A DNA stretch of 15,512 bases from Proteobacteria bacterium UBA664 (GTDB taxonomy: Bacteria; Pseudomonadota; Gammaproteobacteria; UBA7966), in NCBI GenBank assembly GCA_002299125.1, contig DBNU01000082.1, forward strand, positions 1 to 15,512. The letters are read 5' to 3'. The first letter of the stretch is position 1; every line of letters starts with the position of its first letter. The notes under the pieces were generated by a model. It did no database searches. It saw only the letters and a program-made list of their open reading frames with translations, and was not told the DNA's origin. This document shows positions 15,014 to 15,512 of this stretch, one piece after another. The translations under genes were made by a program, and so were the position numbers.

Positions 15014-15512
15014 AGCATCTGCCAAGCCGTCGTCGAGAGGATCGGCAGCGGTGCCGAGAGGGCCATGGCGCGCGTGTGCACGGTGGCCGCTGCCCACAGG
15101 AGACCACTCACCACCGCCAGCACCTTGGGCACACTGATCCCGGCAAGGGCCCACGGCTCCAGCAGCAGCACGAGGCCCACCAGCACCAGCAGCACGGACT
15201 TCCACTGCCCGGGCGCCAGGCGCTCACCCAGCCAGACCCAGGCCAGAGCGAGGGTCCAGAACGGCATGGTGAAGGTCAGGATGGCCGTCTTGCCGGCATC
15301 CCCGTCGACCATGGCAACCGTCACCACACCGAGGAAGGCCGTGGTCTGCAGCAGCCCCAGGATCAGCGTCTCACGGACCCGCCGCGGCCGCAGATCCACG
15401 CCACTCAGGGCCAACACCAGGAACAGAATGGCGGTCCCCGCAGCGACCCGCAGCGCCACCAGGTCCCAGGCATTGCTGTGCGCGAGGGCGACCTTCACGG
15501 TCACCCAGTTGT
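14581..15512 (-). CDS. EamA/DMT-superfamily transporter, 5' end beyond the right edge
   Basis: About 310 residues are visible and the true start lies beyond the window: the in-frame residues NWVTVKVALAHS correspond to the end of the first helix of the family, so roughly 10-20 residues are missing. Two repeated EamA halves (about 1-120 and 130-265) each hold five hydrophobic segments. Recognisable are FTMPFWTLALAWVWLGERL at the end of the first repeat and SLASLANPVIALLAGWLQLGEVPTRSEGIGMVLI in the second. Members export metabolites such as amino acids or purines; the substrate cannot be predicted. The last ~35 residues are a polar, Gly/Asp/Ser-rich tail overlapping the glycosyltransferase frame. 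It converges on the lipid operon and is probably unrelated to it. No terminator is seen between the two. Confidence 0.85.
   Translation of the reverse strand, partial: NWVTVKVALAHSNAWDLVALRVAAGTAILFLVLALSGVDLRPRRVRETLILGLLQTTAFLGVVTVAMVDGDAGKTAILTFTMPFWTLALAWVWLGERLAPGQWKSVLLVLVGLVLLLEPWALAGISVPKVLAVVSGLLWAAATVHTRAMALSAPLPILSTTAWQMLYGTPLLVLLAVIDPGPATDWTPEFLWAFAFTAIGGSALGWLLWTFVLDRLSASEASLASLANPVIALLAGWLQLGEVPTRSEGIGMVLIMVALILLSAPAWYGRSRHASSMSGLSEDVLAEDALGPPGGDDPGAETGGTARES

Noticed and set aside
14093..15205. 370-codon minus-strand frame across the glycosyltransferase/EamA junction
   Set aside because: Its composition is Gly/Arg/Ala-rich without hydrophobic periodicity, and it is offset by one frame from EamA.

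Overview
The window is high-GC (roughly 60-65%), gene-dense DNA from what looks like a free-living aerobic proteobacterium. A gammaproteobacterium is my guess from the overall protein flavour, with low confidence. There are no tRNA or rRNA genes, insertion sequences or CRISPR arrays. Genes form two divergent blocks that face away from a 363-bp regulatory gap at 5685-6047.

Left block (minus strand, from the gap towards position 1): an Fe-S class photolyase/cryptochrome (5684-4140); a probable lipoprotein 5 bp behind it (4134-3304); an exported alpha/beta hydrolase (3218-2196); and the 5' 705 codons of an MrpA/PhaA-type cation/proton antiporter subunit (2115 to the left edge). The first two almost certainly share a transcript, the hydrolase may belong to it, and the antiporter is probably a separate unit.

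Right block (plus strand): a near-consensus sigma-70 promoter (5748-5776) sits in a conspicuous repeat structure and is followed by a ~260-nt leader. Then come nine tightly spaced reading frames: fatty-acid desaturase, a 51-codon ORF, COG2907-type FAD oxidoreductase, DUF1365 protein, a Cfa-like methyltransferase, DUF2878 membrane protein, DUF1295 membrane protein, a second and different Cfa/CNMT-like methyltransferase, and a GT39/ArnT-like membrane glycosyltransferase. Overlaps of the ATGA type and gaps of 1-27 bp (one of 98 bp) indicate one operon. The glycosyltransferase frame runs 433 nt antisense into a convergent EamA transporter gene that leaves the window on the right.

Photolyase, FAD oxidoreductase, DUF1365 and Cfa-like genes recur together in light- or singlet-oxygen-induced regulons of proteobacteria. 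I therefore read the centre of the window as a photo-oxidative stress module that repairs DNA and remodels unsaturated membrane acyl chains: the desaturase makes a double bond, a SAM-dependent enzyme alkylates it, and FAD and membrane oxidoreductases modify the product. The most notable points are the altered active site of the first Cfa-like enzyme (Ser, Gln and Arg in place of the E. coli Cys139, His266 and Tyr317), the 16-bp direct repeat around the divergent promoter, the unexplained 51-codon ORF, and a membrane glycosyltransferase at the operon end. No regulator gene (LitR/CarH, ChrR or an ECF sigma) lies in the window.
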